NCBI GenBank assembly: GCA_946408025.1 | Contig: CAMJQJ010000002.1 | Coordinates: 1-64,000, forward strand | Origin: an uncultured Faecalitalea sp. | GTDB taxonomy: Bacteria; Bacillota_I; Bacilli_A; Erysipelotrichales; Erysipelotrichaceae | DNA: 64,000 nt | Direction: 5' to 3' | In this document: one piece after another, positions 29,022 to 39,069 of the stretch | Position numbering within the stretch: the stretch's first letter is position 1 | How the letters are laid out: every line of letters starts with the position of its first letter | Notes under the pieces: model-generated | What the model was told of the DNA's origin: nothing | What the model saw: the letters and a program-made list of their open reading frames with translations, nothing else | Databases searched by the model: none | Translations under genes and position numbers: made by a program

Positions 29022-30206
29022 ATGGCTAAAAGAACTGTAAAAGACCTTGATGTTGCCGGTAAAAAGGTCATCGTACGTTGCGATTTTAACGTACCTAGAA
29101 AAGATGGAGTAATTACAGATGACAACCGTATTGTTATGGCTTTGCCAACAATTAAATACTTGGTTGAAAATAAGGCGAAAGTTGTTCTTATGTCTCACCT
29201 TGGAAAAGTAAAGACAGAAGAAGACAAAGCTAAAAACAACTTGGAGTGTGTAGCTGTACGTTTACAGGAATTACTTCCTGAAACAAAAGTTTCTTTCTGC
29301 CCTGTTACACGTGGACCAGAATTGGAAGAAGCAGTTAACGCATTAAATGAAGGAGAAATCGTTTTAATGCAGAATACACGTTATGAAAAAGGTGAAAGCA
29401 AAAACGATCCTGAATTAGGTGCTTACTGGGCTAGCCTTGGTGAAGTATTCGTAGAAGATGCATTTGGTTCTGTACACCGTGCTCATGCTTCTACAGTTGG
29501 TATTCCAACAAATATCAAAGAAAACGGTCTTGGTTTCTTGGTAGAAAAAGAAGTAACAATGTTAGGGAAAGCTGTTGATGAACCAGCTCATCCATTTGTT
29601 GCGATCATTGGTGGTTCAAAAGTTTCCAGCAAGATCGATGTTATCGATAACTTGTTGAAGAAAGCTGATAAAGTTATCATCGGTGGTGGAATGGCTTACA
29701 CATTCATGAAAGCAAAAGGTGGGTCTATCGGTACATCTTTGGTAGAAGATGACAAATTAGATCTTGCAAAAGAATACTTAGAAAAAGCTGGCGATAAATT
29801 AGTATTGCCTGTAGACAATGTTTGCGCAGATGCATTCAGTGAAGAAGCTAATACTCAGGTTTGCAAATCTGGTGAAATTCCTGAAGGATGGATGGGTCTA
29901 GATATTGGTCCTGCTTCTGTTGAATTGTTCAAAGAAACATTGGCTGGTGCTAAAACAGTTGTATGGAATGGCCCAATGGGTGTATTCGAAATGAAGAAAT
30001 TCGCTAAAGGTACTGAATTAGTTTGCCAGGCTATTTCAGAACTTCCTGATGCAATCACTGTAATCGGTGGTGGTGATTCAGCTGCTGCTGCTAAACAATT
30101 AGGATATGCTGATAAGTTCTCTCACGTATCAACTGGTGGAGGAGCTTCATTAGAATATATGGAAGGTAAGACATTACCTGGTATCGCAATCATCAGCGAG
30201 AAATAA
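29022..30206 (+). CDS. pgk: Phosphoglycerate kinase
   Basis: [41 protein letters not shown]. Confidence 0.98.
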   Translation: MAKRTVKDLDVAGKKVIVRCDFNVPRKDGVITDDNRIVMALPTIKYLVENKAKVVLMSHLGKVKTEEDKAKNNLECVAVRLQELLPETKVSFCPVTRGPELEEAVNALNEGEIVLMQNTRYEKGESKNDPELGAYWASLGEVFVEDAFGSVHRAHASTVGIPTNIKENGLGFLVEKEVTMLGKAVDEPAHPFVAIIGGSKVSSKIDVIDNLLKKADKVIIGGGMAYTFMKAKGGSIGTSLVEDDKLDLAKEYLEKAGDKLVLPVDNVCADAFSEEANTQVCKSGEIPEGWMGLDIGPASVELFKETLAGAKTVVWNGPMGVFEMKKFAKGTELVCQAISELPDAITVIGGGDSAAAAKQLGYADKFSHVSTGGGASLEYMEGKTLPGIAIISEK

Positions 30207-30220
30207 GGAGATAACGAATT

Positions 30221-30967
30221 ATGAGAAAACCAATTATTGTTGGAAACTGGAAAATGAATAAAAACAACGCAGAAACAAAAGCTTTCTTTGAAGCTGTTGA
30301 TGCTGTTGCTGCTAGCGAAAATGCTACATACGGAATCGGATGCCCATTTACAGATTTAAGAACAGCTCAGGACAATGCTAAAAATTTGATTGTTGCTGCT
30401 GAAAACTGCCACTGGGAAGATTCAGGAGCATTCACAGGTGAAGTAAGTGTTCCTATGTTAGAAGAAATCGGAATCAAATACTGCATTATCGGTCATTCTG
30501 AACGTCGTCAGATGTTTGGTGATACTGATGAAACAGTTAACAAAAAAGCTAAACGCTTATTAAAGGCTGGTATCACACCAATTCTTTGTATCGGTGAAAC
30601 AGAAGCTCAGTATGATGCAGGTGAAACTGAAAAAGTTATCCGTGATCAGTTAACTGGATCATTGGCTGACCTTTGCGCTAAATGTGTAGGCAGCATGGTT
30701 ATTGCTTATGAACCAATCTGGGCTATTGGTACTGGTAAATCAGCTACAAAAGAAGATGCTCAGAAATGCTGTGCTATCGTTCGTGATCAGGTAAAAGTTA
30801 TGTACGGTGAAGAAGCTGCTGAAAACGTACGTGTTCAGTATGGTGGAAGTGTTAAACCAGAGAACATCGTTGAATACATGGCTTGCCCAGATATCGATGG
30901 TGCATTAATTGGTGGAGCTAGTTTGAAAGAAGCAAGCTTTATCGATATTATTGAAAAAACTAAATAG
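30221..30967 (+). CDS. tpiA: Triosephosphate isomerase
   Basis: VGNWKMNK, IIGHSERR, VIAYEPIWAIGTGK. Confidence 0.98.
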   Translation: MRKPIIVGNWKMNKNNAETKAFFEAVDAVAASENATYGIGCPFTDLRTAQDNAKNLIVAAENCHWEDSGAFTGEVSVPMLEEIGIKYCIIGHSERRQMFGDTDETVNKKAKRLLKAGITPILCIGETEAQYDAGETEKVIRDQLTGSLADLCAKCVGSMVIAYEPIWAIGTGKSATKEDAQKCCAIVRDQVKVMYGEEAAENVRVQYGGSVKPENIVEYMACPDIDGALIGGASLKEASFIDIIEKTK

Positions 30968-31083
30968 TTTTTAAAAAAGATTTCCTTAAAAAGTACAAAC
31001 AATCTTTTGTTTAAAGGTTGAATGTACTTTTTTTTTGTGTTAAAGTATTTTTGAATCATCGGATATTAATAGGGGGAATAGCT

Positions 31084-32106
31084 ATGAATTATATTGAAAA
31101 CAATGGTAAAAAAGTAGCAGCCGTACTTTGTGTAGCATCTTGTTTCCCAGTTGTTGCAACTGTATACGCAATGGAAACAGAACCAGGTTGGCATGGCGAT
31201 AAGTATATTAAAGAAGATGCTACCGTAGCAAAAGGTTGGGAAGAAATCGAAGGAAAGAGTTATTATTTTTCTGAAGATGACGGAACAATTGAAAAAGAAA
31301 CTACACAGAAAGCGGTAGTTGCTAGTGTTTCTTCTAACATTTCGGGGGATGTTCAGGAAACAGTAGCAAACGTTGCAAAAGAAGCCGTTGTAAAAGAAGT
31401 AGAAAAACAAGAAGAAGAGAAGAATACACAGGAAGTTGTTGAAACTCCAGTGGATAATAGTACAGATGTACAGGCTCCTGCTGAAGAAACTCCAGTGGAA
31501 CCAGTTGTTCCGGAAACACCAGTGGAAGAACCTAGTACACCAGAAACTCCAGCAGAACCAACAGCACCGGTTGAACCTGAAACTCCAGTGGAACCAGTTG
31601 TTCCGGAAACACCAGAAGAAGAACCTAGTACACCAGAAACTCCAGCAGAACCAACAACACCAGTTGAACCTGAAGTTCCAAGTACTCCAGAAACTCCTAC
31701 TACACCAGAAGAACCGGTAGTACCAGAAACACCAACAGAACCAACTACACCAACAAACCCTTATGCCGATCTAAATGCGCGTATTGCTGCTGCAGCACAG
31801 ACATTAGTAGGGGTTACAGATGGACAATGGTGTACACAAGTTGTTCAACAAGCTCTTGCATTAGCTGGTGTATCAGATGCTTATCAGTTATGGCCAGATC
31901 AGTATGCTGGTACATATGGATACTATACTAACGATCCTCAACCGGGTAACTTGATTTACTATAATAACGGAGGACGTGGTGTCGATCATATCGCTATCTA
32001 TATTGGAAACGGTTTAGCCGTGCATGGAAACTACAATGGACGTACAGTAATTGAATCTGTATATATTCCAGGTGGTGCTCCACAGTTTATCCAAGTATGT
32101 CGTTAA
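31084..32106 (+). CDS. Secreted Pro/Thr/Glu-repeat protein with C-terminal CHAP/NlpC-like hydrolase domain
   Basis: Signal-like N-terminus, GW/YYF wall-binding-like segment, PETPVEP repeats, WCTQVVQQAL...GVDHIAIYIGNGLAVHG. Confidence 0.85.
   Translation: MNYIENNGKKVAAVLCVASCFPVVATVYAMETEPGWHGDKYIKEDATVAKGWEEIEGKSYYFSEDDGTIEKETTQKAVVASVSSNISGDVQETVANVAKEAVVKEVEKQEEEKNTQEVVETPVDNSTDVQAPAEETPVEPVVPETPVEEPSTPETPAEPTAPVEPETPVEPVVPETPEEEPSTPETPAEPTTPVEPEVPSTPETPTTPEEPVVPETPTEPTTPTNPYADLNARIAAAAQTLVGVTDGQWCTQVVQQALALAGVSDAYQLWPDQYAGTYGYYTNDPQPGNLIYYNNGGRGVDHIAIYIGNGLAVHGNYNGRTVIESVYIPGGAPQFIQVCR
31489..31674 (+). repeat. Two tandem 93-bp units in coding sequence
   Basis: Copy 1 from 31489, copy 2 from 31582, near-identical DNA encoding TPVEPVVPETPxEEPSTPETPAEPTxPVEPE. 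Confidence 0.85.
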
Positions 32107-32131
32107 GCTTGACTTTATAGTCAGGCTTTTT
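32104..32131 (+). terminator. Intrinsic terminator
   Basis: AAGCTTGACT-ttat-AGTCAGGCTTTTTTT. Confidence 0.75.
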
Positions 32132-32147
32132 TTAAAGGAGAAAAGTT

Positions 32148-32660
32148 ATGAATCGAGCGTATGAAAATATCATTGAAAGAAGAAGTTGTAAATCTTATAA
32201 GGAACAAAACGTTCCAAGAGATGTATTAGAAAAAATCGTAGAAGCAGGACAAATGGCACCGAGTGGTATGAATCGCCAGGCATATGCTTTTGTTGTAGTT
32301 CAAGATAAGAAAATGATGGATACGATTTCTAAATTAAATGCATCCATCATGCAAGCTGATACAGATCCTTTTTATCATGCGGATTGTGTGATCATTGTAT
32401 TTGGGAAAAAAGATGTACGTACACATGTTTACGATGGTTCCTTAGCTATGGAAAATTTGATGCTGGCAGCCAATGCTTTGGGTGTATCCAGCTGTTGGAT
32501 CCATCGTGCCAAAGAAGTGTTTGAAACTGAAGAAGGTAAAGAATTATTGAAAAAATGGGGCTTGGAAGAATATGAAGGAATTGGTAATTGTATTCTAGGT
32601 TATTCTGATGGTGAAACGACTCCAAGAAAACCACGTACATCTAAAGTCGTTTGGGAGTAA
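32148..32660 (+). CDS. Nitroreductase family protein
   Basis: [37 protein letters not shown]. Confidence 0.92.
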   Translation: MNRAYENIIERRSCKSYKEQNVPRDVLEKIVEAGQMAPSGMNRQAYAFVVVQDKKMMDTISKLNASIMQADTDPFYHADCVIIVFGKKDVRTHVYDGSLAMENLMLAANALGVSSCWIHRAKEVFETEEGKELLKKWGLEEYEGIGNCILGYSDGETTPRKPRTSKVVWE

Positions 32661-32664
32661 AGAT

Positions 32665-33138
32665 ATGCGTATAGGGCAGGCAGTAGATATCCACCAGCTA
32701 TGTAATGGAAGAGATTTAATACTAGGTGGAGTTAAGATTGAACATGAAAAAGGTTTATTGGGCCATTCCGATGCGGATGTTTTGACCCATGCAATCATGG
32801 AAAGTATTTTAGGTGCTTTGACTTTAGGAGATTTGGGAAAGCATTTTCCAGACACAGATCCAAAGTATAAAGGCGTTTCTAGTATGATATTGTTAGAACA
32901 TGTATATCATTTAATGGATGAAAAAGGCTATAAGATTGGCAATATAGATTCAACTATATTGGCTGAAAAGCCTAAGATGGCACCTCATATTCAAAATATG
33001 CGAGAAAATATCGCGTCTATTCTACATTGTGATGTAGATAAAATATCAATTAAGGCAACTCGTGGAGAAAAGCTTGGCTTTGTAGGAAATGAAGAAGGGA
33101 TCCTCTCTATGTCAGTCTGCCTGTTGGAGGAAAAATAA
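32665..33138 (+). CDS. ispF: 2-C-methyl-D-erythritol 2,4-cyclodiphosphate synthase
   Basis: [38 protein letters not shown]. Confidence 0.96.
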   Translation: MRIGQAVDIHQLCNGRDLILGGVKIEHEKGLLGHSDADVLTHAIMESILGALTLGDLGKHFPDTDPKYKGVSSMILLEHVYHLMDEKGYKIGNIDSTILAEKPKMAPHIQNMRENIASILHCDVDKISIKATRGEKLGFVGNEEGILSMSVCLLEEK

Positions 33139-33587
33139 TGCGAGTTGTTTTACAAAGAGTTAGTTATGCTTCTTGTACAGTGGATAGCATAGTTACAGGA
33201 AAAGTTGAAAATGGATATTTAGCTTTGGTAGGTTTTTGCCAAGATGATACGTTTGAAATTGTGGATAAAATGATTCAAAAAATCATAAAGCTTCGTGTGT
33301 TCTCGGATGAACAGGGGAAAATGAATTTATCTTTAAAAGATATTTCTGGTTCTGTTTTATCAATCAGTCAATTTACTCTATACGCAAATGCTAAGAAGGG
33401 CAATCGGCCAAGTTTTACTGATGCCGCTGGACATGATATTGCGATACCACTATATGAGTATTTTAATAAACAGCTTGAAAAAGAAATCCATGTTGAAACG
33501 GGAGTTTTTGGAGCTGATATGAAAATTGAATTATTAAATGATGGACCAGTTACAATTGTATTAGATAGTAAGGAGCTATTTGGATGA
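33138..33587 (+). CDS. dtd: D-aminoacyl-tRNA deacylase
   Basis: [58 protein letters not shown]. Confidence 0.96.
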   Translation: MRVVLQRVSYASCTVDSIVTGKVENGYLALVGFCQDDTFEIVDKMIQKIIKLRVFSDEQGKMNLSLKDISGSVLSISQFTLYANAKKGNRPSFTDAAGHDIAIPLYEYFNKQLEKEIHVETGVFGADMKIELLNDGPVTIVLDSKELFG

Positions 33588-34441
33588 TAATATATGGTAA
33601 TGAGCTTGCTGCTTCTTTTAAAGAAAAGATGAAAGCAGAGATCAAAGCGTTGAAGGAAAATAATAAACGCCAACCTTTGTTGACAGTGATTTTAGTAGGT
33701 GACAATCCTGCTAGTCAATCTTATGTACGCTCAAAAGAAAAAGCGTGTTTGTCTATAGGTATGGAAAACAGGACAATTGTTTTGCCGTCGGATATTACCC
33801 AGAATGAGTTGGAAAATATCGTTCAGCAACAAAATGAAGATAATACGGTAGATGGAATTCTTGTTCAGTTGCCTTTGCCAGAGCATTTAGATGAACAAGC
33901 TGTGATCGATAAAATTGATCCTTCAAAAGATGTAGATGGATTACATCCGGTTAGTGCGGGGGCTTTATTGACAAATAGAAAAGGGTTTGTTCCATGTACG
34001 CCAAAAGGTGTTATGGCAATGTTAGAAAGCATTGGCTTAGATGATCTTTCTGGCATGAATGCAGTTGTTCTAGGACGAAGCAATCTTGTTGGAAAACCGC
34101 TGGCTTTGTTATTGCAGAATAAAAATGCAACTGTGACCGTTGTCCATTCAAAGACAAAAGATGTTAAAAGCATTACGTCTAAAGCAGATATTTTAATTGC
34201 GGCTATCGGAAAGCCTAAGATGGTGAAATCTGATTGGGTCAAAGAAGGCGCTGTTGTGATTGATGTGGGAATCAATCGAATGGAGAATGGAAAACTTTGT
34301 GGAGATGTTGACTTTGATGAGGTTTGTGATAAAGTGAAAGCTATCTCTCCTGTTCCGAAAGGAGTAGGCCCAATGACTGTATGTATGTTATTAAAAAATA
34401 CATTGGAGTCATATCACAATAAAGAAAGGAAAAATGGATGA
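33584..34441 (+). CDS. folD: Bifunctional methylenetetrahydrofolate dehydrogenase/cyclohydrolase
   Basis: VGDNPASQSYVRSKEKAC, PSKDVDGLHP, PVPKGVGPMTVCML. Confidence 0.97.
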   Translation: MIIYGNELAASFKEKMKAEIKALKENNKRQPLLTVILVGDNPASQSYVRSKEKACLSIGMENRTIVLPSDITQNELENIVQQQNEDNTVDGILVQLPLPEHLDEQAVIDKIDPSKDVDGLHPVSAGALLTNRKGFVPCTPKGVMAMLESIGLDDLSGMNAVVLGRSNLVGKPLALLLQNKNATVTVVHSKTKDVKSITSKADILIAAIGKPKMVKSDWVKEGAVVIDVGINRMENGKLCGDVDFDEVCDKVKAISPVPKGVGPMTVCMLLKNTLESYHNKERKNG

Positions 34442-34647
34442 ACGAAAAAGAATATGGTCTAAATGACATCGTTGAAATGAAAAAAGAACACCCTTGCCAT
34501 AAATCGAAACAATGGAAGATCATTCGTATGGGCGCGGATATTCGAATTAAATGTTTGGGTTGTGGGGCTAGTGTTTTGATGCCTAGGCAGAAGTTTGAAA
34601 AGAAACTAAAAAAAGTAGTCGTTCATGAAGAAGTGAAAGGAAGTTAG
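34438..34647 (+). CDS. DUF951 domain protein
   Basis: DIVEMKKEHPCHKSKQWKIIRMGADIRIKCLGCG. Confidence 0.9.
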   Translation: MNEKEYGLNDIVEMKKEHPCHKSKQWKIIRMGADIRIKCLGCGASVLMPRQKFEKKLKKVVVHEEVKGS

Positions 34648-34651
34648 AAAT

Positions 34652-35755
34652 ATGCCATTAACTGCTGGAATCGTAGGTCTTCCTAATGTTGGAAAATCTA
34701 CTTTATTTAATGCTATTACAAAAAGTCAGGTAGAGGCCGCAAATTATCCCTTTGCGACAATTCAACCCAATGTAGGCGTTGTAGAAGTACCGGATGCAAG
34801 GATTGATCGTCTTGTTGAAATCTTTCATCCTAAAAAAACGATTTATACTACATTTGAATTTACAGATATTGCCGGTCTTGTAAAAGGTGCCAGCAAGGGA
34901 GAAGGTTTGGGGAACCAGTTTTTATCAAATATTCGATTAACAGATGCAATCTGTCATGTGGTTCGTTGTTTTGATGATGCGAATATTACACATGTTGAAA
35001 ACAGTGTGGATCCTGTTCGTGATGCAGAAATCATTAATCTTGAATTGAATTTAGCAGATTTACAGACTGTTGAGAATCGTATCGGAAAGATTGAAAAGAA
35101 ATCGAAAACAACAAAAGATAAAGATGCAGTTGCGGAGATGGCTTTGTTGAATCGTTTAAAACCATTGTTGGAAGAAGGTAAACCAGCACGTGTATTAGAA
35201 GTAGATGAAGATGAAGCTATCATTTTGAAAGGGTATAATTTGTTAACGGCAAAACCAATGATCTATGTTGCTAATTTAGATGAAGAAGGTGTCATGGATC
35301 CATCTGCTAATGCGTATTATAATCAGTTGGTAGAATATGCAAGTTCACAAAATAACGAAGTGGTTGCATTATGTGCCAAAATGGAAGAAGAATTATCGGA
35401 ATTGGATAAAGAGGAAAAGACCGCGTTCTTGAATGAACTTGGCGTCGATTCAAGTGGTCTTGATCTATTGATCCAAAAAGCATATTCTGTATTAAATCTT
35501 TGCACATTCTTGACTGCCGGTGAAGATGAATGTCGCGCTTGGACATTTAAAAAAGGAATGAAAGCTCCAGATTGTGCGGGAGTTATCCATACTGATTTCA
35601 AGAAAGGATTTATTCGTGCAGAGGTATATCGGTTTGAAGATATTGATGAGCTAGAAAGTGAACATGCCATCAAAGAAGCTGGTAAACTTCGTTTAGAAGG
35701 AAAGGATTATGTCGTGCAGGACGGCGATGTAATGCACTTCAGATTCAACGTATAG
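34652..35755 (+). CDS. ychF: Redox-regulated ATPase YchF
   Basis: GIVGLPNVGKSTLFNAIT, TGS-like C-terminus AGKLRLEGKDYVVQDGDVMHFRFNV. Confidence 0.97.
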   Translation: MPLTAGIVGLPNVGKSTLFNAITKSQVEAANYPFATIQPNVGVVEVPDARIDRLVEIFHPKKTIYTTFEFTDIAGLVKGASKGEGLGNQFLSNIRLTDAICHVVRCFDDANITHVENSVDPVRDAEIINLELNLADLQTVENRIGKIEKKSKTTKDKDAVAEMALLNRLKPLLEEGKPARVLEVDEDEAIILKGYNLLTAKPMIYVANLDEEGVMDPSANAYYNQLVEYASSQNNEVVALCAKMEEELSELDKEEKTAFLNELGVDSSGLDLLIQKAYSVLNLCTFLTAGEDECRAWTFKKGMKAPDCAGVIHTDFKKGFIRAEVYRFEDIDELESEHAIKEAGKLRLEGKDYVVQDGDVMHFRFNV

Positions 35756-35756
35756 T

Positions 35757-36407
35757 ATGCTTAGATTTGATATAATTTCGATCCTTGTTCGTATCATTGC
35801 GGTTGTCTTGGCTATGTCGGTGCATGAAATGGCACATGCTCTTGTATCATATTGGATGGGTGATCCAACCGCGAAGTTAGAAGGACGTTTAAGCTTAAAT
35901 CCTTTTAGACACATTGACTGGTTAGGGGTAATTTGTTTGATGTTCTTTGGTTTTGGTTGGGCTAAACCAGTACCAATTGATTCAAGATATTATAAGGATC
36001 AAAAAACAGGAATCATTTGGACAAGTTTTGCTGGGCCATTGGCAAACTTTATTCTTGCTTTTTTGACTTTGGTTATTTATATGCTGTTGGCAAAATTTGT
36101 CCCTGGTTTTATATTGGGAACTTCGATAGGTGATTTTGTTGCCTCATGTTTAATTAGTACAGCAAGTATCTCTATTGCGTTTGGAATTTTTAACTTGATT
36201 CCAATACCACCGCTGGATGGTTCAAAGATCTTGTTCTCTTTTTTACCGGACGATCAATATTATCGATTTATCCAAGGATCACAGATTTTTTATTTCATTT
36301 TTATCGCAGTCTTATTCTCGGGAATTTTGAATGTTCCTTTGTATATGTTAAGAAACAACATTTTCGAGATATTATGGAATGTAGCTTCCGCGATAGTTCC
36401 GCTATAA
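35757..36407 (+). CDS. Site-2 protease family (M50) membrane metalloprotease
   Basis: MSVHEMAHALVSYWMGDPTAK (HExxH), NLIPIPPLDGSKIL. Confidence 0.93.
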   Translation: MLRFDIISILVRIIAVVLAMSVHEMAHALVSYWMGDPTAKLEGRLSLNPFRHIDWLGVICLMFFGFGWAKPVPIDSRYYKDQKTGIIWTSFAGPLANFILAFLTLVIYMLLAKFVPGFILGTSIGDFVASCLISTASISIAFGIFNLIPIPPLDGSKILFSFLPDDQYYRFIQGSQIFYFIFIAVLFSGILNVPLYMLRNNIFEILWNVASAIVPL

Positions 36408-36418
36408 TTTATTTATAA

Positions 36419-36447
36419 AAAAAGCGCTTCGTCTGAAGCGCTTTTAT
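36419..36447. terminator. Bidirectional intrinsic terminator
   Basis: AAAAAAAGCGCTTC-gtct-GAAGCGCTTTTA. Confidence 0.8.
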
Positions 36448-37652
36448 ACTTTATCTGGAACAACAACGGCCAAACCGCCAAGGGCACTTTCTTTAAGCTC
36501 AATTGGAAGTTTTTTGCCAGTTAAGTTCATTGTTTTAACGACCATGTCAAAGCTGACACGGTTTTTCTTTACATTTCGGATGTATTTGGCCAGTCTTGCA
36601 GCATCGATACATCTTGTGGCGGCAACGGCATTTCTTTCGATACAAGGAATCATGACATATCCGCCAACTGGATCACAGGTAAGTCCTAGATGATGTTCTA
36701 AGCCGATTTCGGCAGCACATTCGATTTGTTCGTTGGCCTGCATTTGGCAATAAGCGACCATGGCACTTCCCATAGCGCAGGCGGCTCCGACTTCAGCCTG
36801 GCATCCTGCCTTGGCTCCAGAGATCGTTGCGTTTGTTTGAATCAGATTACCGATTAACCCAGCAACTTTAAGGCCTTGGATCAAAGTGACTTTTGGATAG
36901 TGTAAATCATGATAAAAATGATAGACAAGACTAGGGAGAACACCGCAGCTTCCCATGGTAGGAGCGGTTACGACTGTTCCTCCGCTAGCGTTTTGTTCAC
37001 TGGCTGCATATGCATAGCTGCAAACAAGTAGATTGTTTTTATCTGTAATATCTTCGCAACTGTTAGCTGATTGAAATAAGGCATGTGCTACTCGGTCTAG
37101 TTTTAGGCTTCCAGGTAGAACGCCTGTTTTGTTTAAACCAGTTTTTACACATTTTAGCATTGCCTTGAATATGTTTTTCATATAGGCATCAAACTCAGGC
37201 CCTTCGAAAATGTCGATATATTGATCTAATCTTAAATGTCTTTGTTTGCAGTAGTTTTGGATGTCATCCATTGTAGAGTGAGGGTATACATCATCGACAT
37301 CATCGCTTTTTTTACCATCAATTTCGATCTTGCCTCCTCCAACAGAAATAAATTGATGTTTTCCTAAAGATTGATCATCTTTGAAGGCTTCAATAGTCAT
37401 TGTGTTTGGATGTTTACAAGTCTCTTTAAGATTGAATTCAATATTTGTTTCTTTTGGACTTAAGGTTTTTTTTATGATCATGTCTGTTAGGTGGCCCTTT
37501 CCTGTCAGAGCGAGTGAGCCAAACAAGACAACATCAAAGCGATTAGCATCTGGATAATTTTCTAACATATAAGAAGATGCTTTCATAGGACCAAAGGTAT
37601 GCGAGCTGCTTGGACCTGGTCCGATCTTATATATATTTTTGATACTTTGCAT
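36444..37652 (-). CDS. sdaA: L-serine ammonia-lyase, single-chain iron-sulfur type
   Basis: IGPGPSSSHTFGPMKAS beta domain fused to alpha domain (GSCGVLPSLVYHF). Confidence 0.93.
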   Translation of the reverse strand: MQSIKNIYKIGPGPSSSHTFGPMKASSYMLENYPDANRFDVVLFGSLALTGKGHLTDMIIKKTLSPKETNIEFNLKETCKHPNTMTIEAFKDDQSLGKHQFISVGGGKIEIDGKKSDDVDDVYPHSTMDDIQNYCKQRHLRLDQYIDIFEGPEFDAYMKNIFKAMLKCVKTGLNKTGVLPGSLKLDRVAHALFQSANSCEDITDKNNLLVCSYAYAASEQNASGGTVVTAPTMGSCGVLPSLVYHFYHDLHYPKVTLIQGLKVAGLIGNLIQTNATISGAKAGCQAEVGAACAMGSAMVAYCQMQANEQIECAAEIGLEHHLGLTCDPVGGYVMIPCIERNAVAATRCIDAARLAKYIRNVKKNRVSFDMVVKTMNLTGKKLPIELKESALGGLAVVVPDKV

Positions 37653-37766
37653 AGTAATATTTACCTCTTTTTTCTATACCGACATTATATACGATAATAG
37701 AATGAAATGCTTATGAAAAACTTTTACATTTTTACTGTAAATTTTCAATAAATTGACGAAAAGCTC

Positions 37767-37795
37767 TTGAAAACAAGTCGAACAAAGAGTATTAT
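37767..37795 (+). promoter_or_regulatory. Promoter of liv operon
   Basis: TTGAAA, 17-bp spacer, TATTAT. Confidence 0.65.
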
Positions 37796-37821
37796 ATACA
37801 CATATTATGGAGGGATGAATT

Positions 37822-39000
37822 ATGAAAGGTAACTTTTGGAAAGTCTTAGCTTCTGGTTCAATCGTAGCTAGTATGCTTGTTGGCTGTAGCTCTGGTGGAA
37901 CAGCTCAAGAAGCTGTTAAGTTGTCAGAAGGAGATACGGTTAAAATTGGATTGAATTATGAGTTGAGTGGAAATGTCGCAACTTATGGACAGGCAATGGA
38001 TAAAGGAACTCAGCTTGCTATTAAACAGTATAATGAAAGTGATGACGCTAAATATAAAATTGAAGCTGTATCAATGGATAATAAGAGTGATTCAGCAGAA
38101 GCAACTTCAATTGCAGAAAAATTAATGGGTGAAGGTGTTGCTATGCAGATTGGTCCTGCAACTTCAGGTGATTCCATTGCAACATATCCATCTTCTGAAA
38201 ATAACAAAGTACCTGTTTTGAGTCCTGCAGTTACACAAAATGGTGGTATGCTAAAAGAAGATGGTACAGCTTATGAATATGCTTGGCGTATTTGTTTTGA
38301 AGATAGTGCACAAGCTAGTGCAATGGCAGTATTTGCTAAAGATTTAGGAAAAACAAAAGCTGTTGTATATTCAGATGCAGCTAATGATTATGCAAAAGGT
38401 TTAGCTGAAGACTTTGTTGCAAAATTTGAAGATTTAGGTGGTGAAGTTGTAGCACAAGAAAATTATACTTCTGGTGACACAGACTTTAATGCCGCTCTAT
38501 CAAAAATCAAAGAGTTGGATTTTGATGTTCTTTATGTGCCAGGATATTATAATGAGTCAGGATTGATCATTAAACAAGCAAGAGAAGCTGGTATTACACA
38601 GACAATCTTGGGACCAGATGGAATGGATTCACCAAAACTTGCAGAACTAGCTGGTAAAGAAAATCTAAATGACGTTTATTTTACTACAGCATATACAACA
38701 GTAGATGCTTCAGATGAGTTGACTTCATTTATTGAAGCTTATAAAGCTGAATATGATGAAGAACCAGATATGTTCTCCGTTCTTGCTTACGATGCAACTA
38801 ATTTAGGATTACAGGCTTTAGAAGAAGCTGGGGAAACTGGAGAAGCATTAAATGAAGCAATTAAGAATATTGAATTTACTGGTTTGACAGGTAGCTTTAC
38901 ATTTGATGAAGAACACACACCTTTGAAGAAAGTTCTTGTTGTTGAGCTTGAAAATGGTGTACAGGTTAATCCTGTAGAAGTTGATCCAAACGCTGAATAA
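37822..39000 (+). CDS. Branched-chain amino acid ABC transporter substrate-binding lipoprotein
   Basis: Lipobox MLVGCSS; periplasmic binding family 6-type sequence; liv operon. Confidence 0.93.
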   Translation: MKGNFWKVLASGSIVASMLVGCSSGGTAQEAVKLSEGDTVKIGLNYELSGNVATYGQAMDKGTQLAIKQYNESDDAKYKIEAVSMDNKSDSAEATSIAEKLMGEGVAMQIGPATSGDSIATYPSSENNKVPVLSPAVTQNGGMLKEDGTAYEYAWRICFEDSAQASAMAVFAKDLGKTKAVVYSDAANDYAKGLAEDFVAKFEDLGGEVVAQENYTSGDTDFNAALSKIKELDFDVLYVPGYYNESGLIIKQAREAGITQTILGPDGMDSPKLAELAGKENLNDVYFTTAYTTVDASDELTSFIEAYKAEYDEEPDMFSVLAYDATNLGLQALEEAGETGEALNEAIKNIEFTGLTGSFTFDEEHTPLKKVLVVELENGVQVNPVEVDPNAE

Positions 39001-39018
39001 AGTTTATGGAACAATGAT

Positions 39019-39048
39019 GTGGAGAAAGCAAACTTTCTCCACTTTTTT
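39019..39048 (+). terminator. Intra-operonic attenuating terminator between livK-like and livH
   Basis: GTGGAGAAAG-caaa-CTTTCTCCAC followed by T6. Confidence 0.8.
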
Positions 39049-39069
39049 AGCTAAGGAAGGAGAAATATT

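Noticed and set aside
31436-31720. Alternate-frame ORF rich in QL/NQ in the Pro-rich repeat region
   Set aside because: Out-of-frame reading of the tandem repeat; no RBS and no sensible protein
31489-31740. CRISPR-like or satellite repeat
   Set aside because: Repeats are contiguous, in frame and encode a PETPVEP protein spacer; no spacer/repeat alternation
33865-34275. Minus-strand ORF (136 aa) opposite folD
   Set aside because: Shadow ORF fully inside a conserved gene; no RBS or similarity
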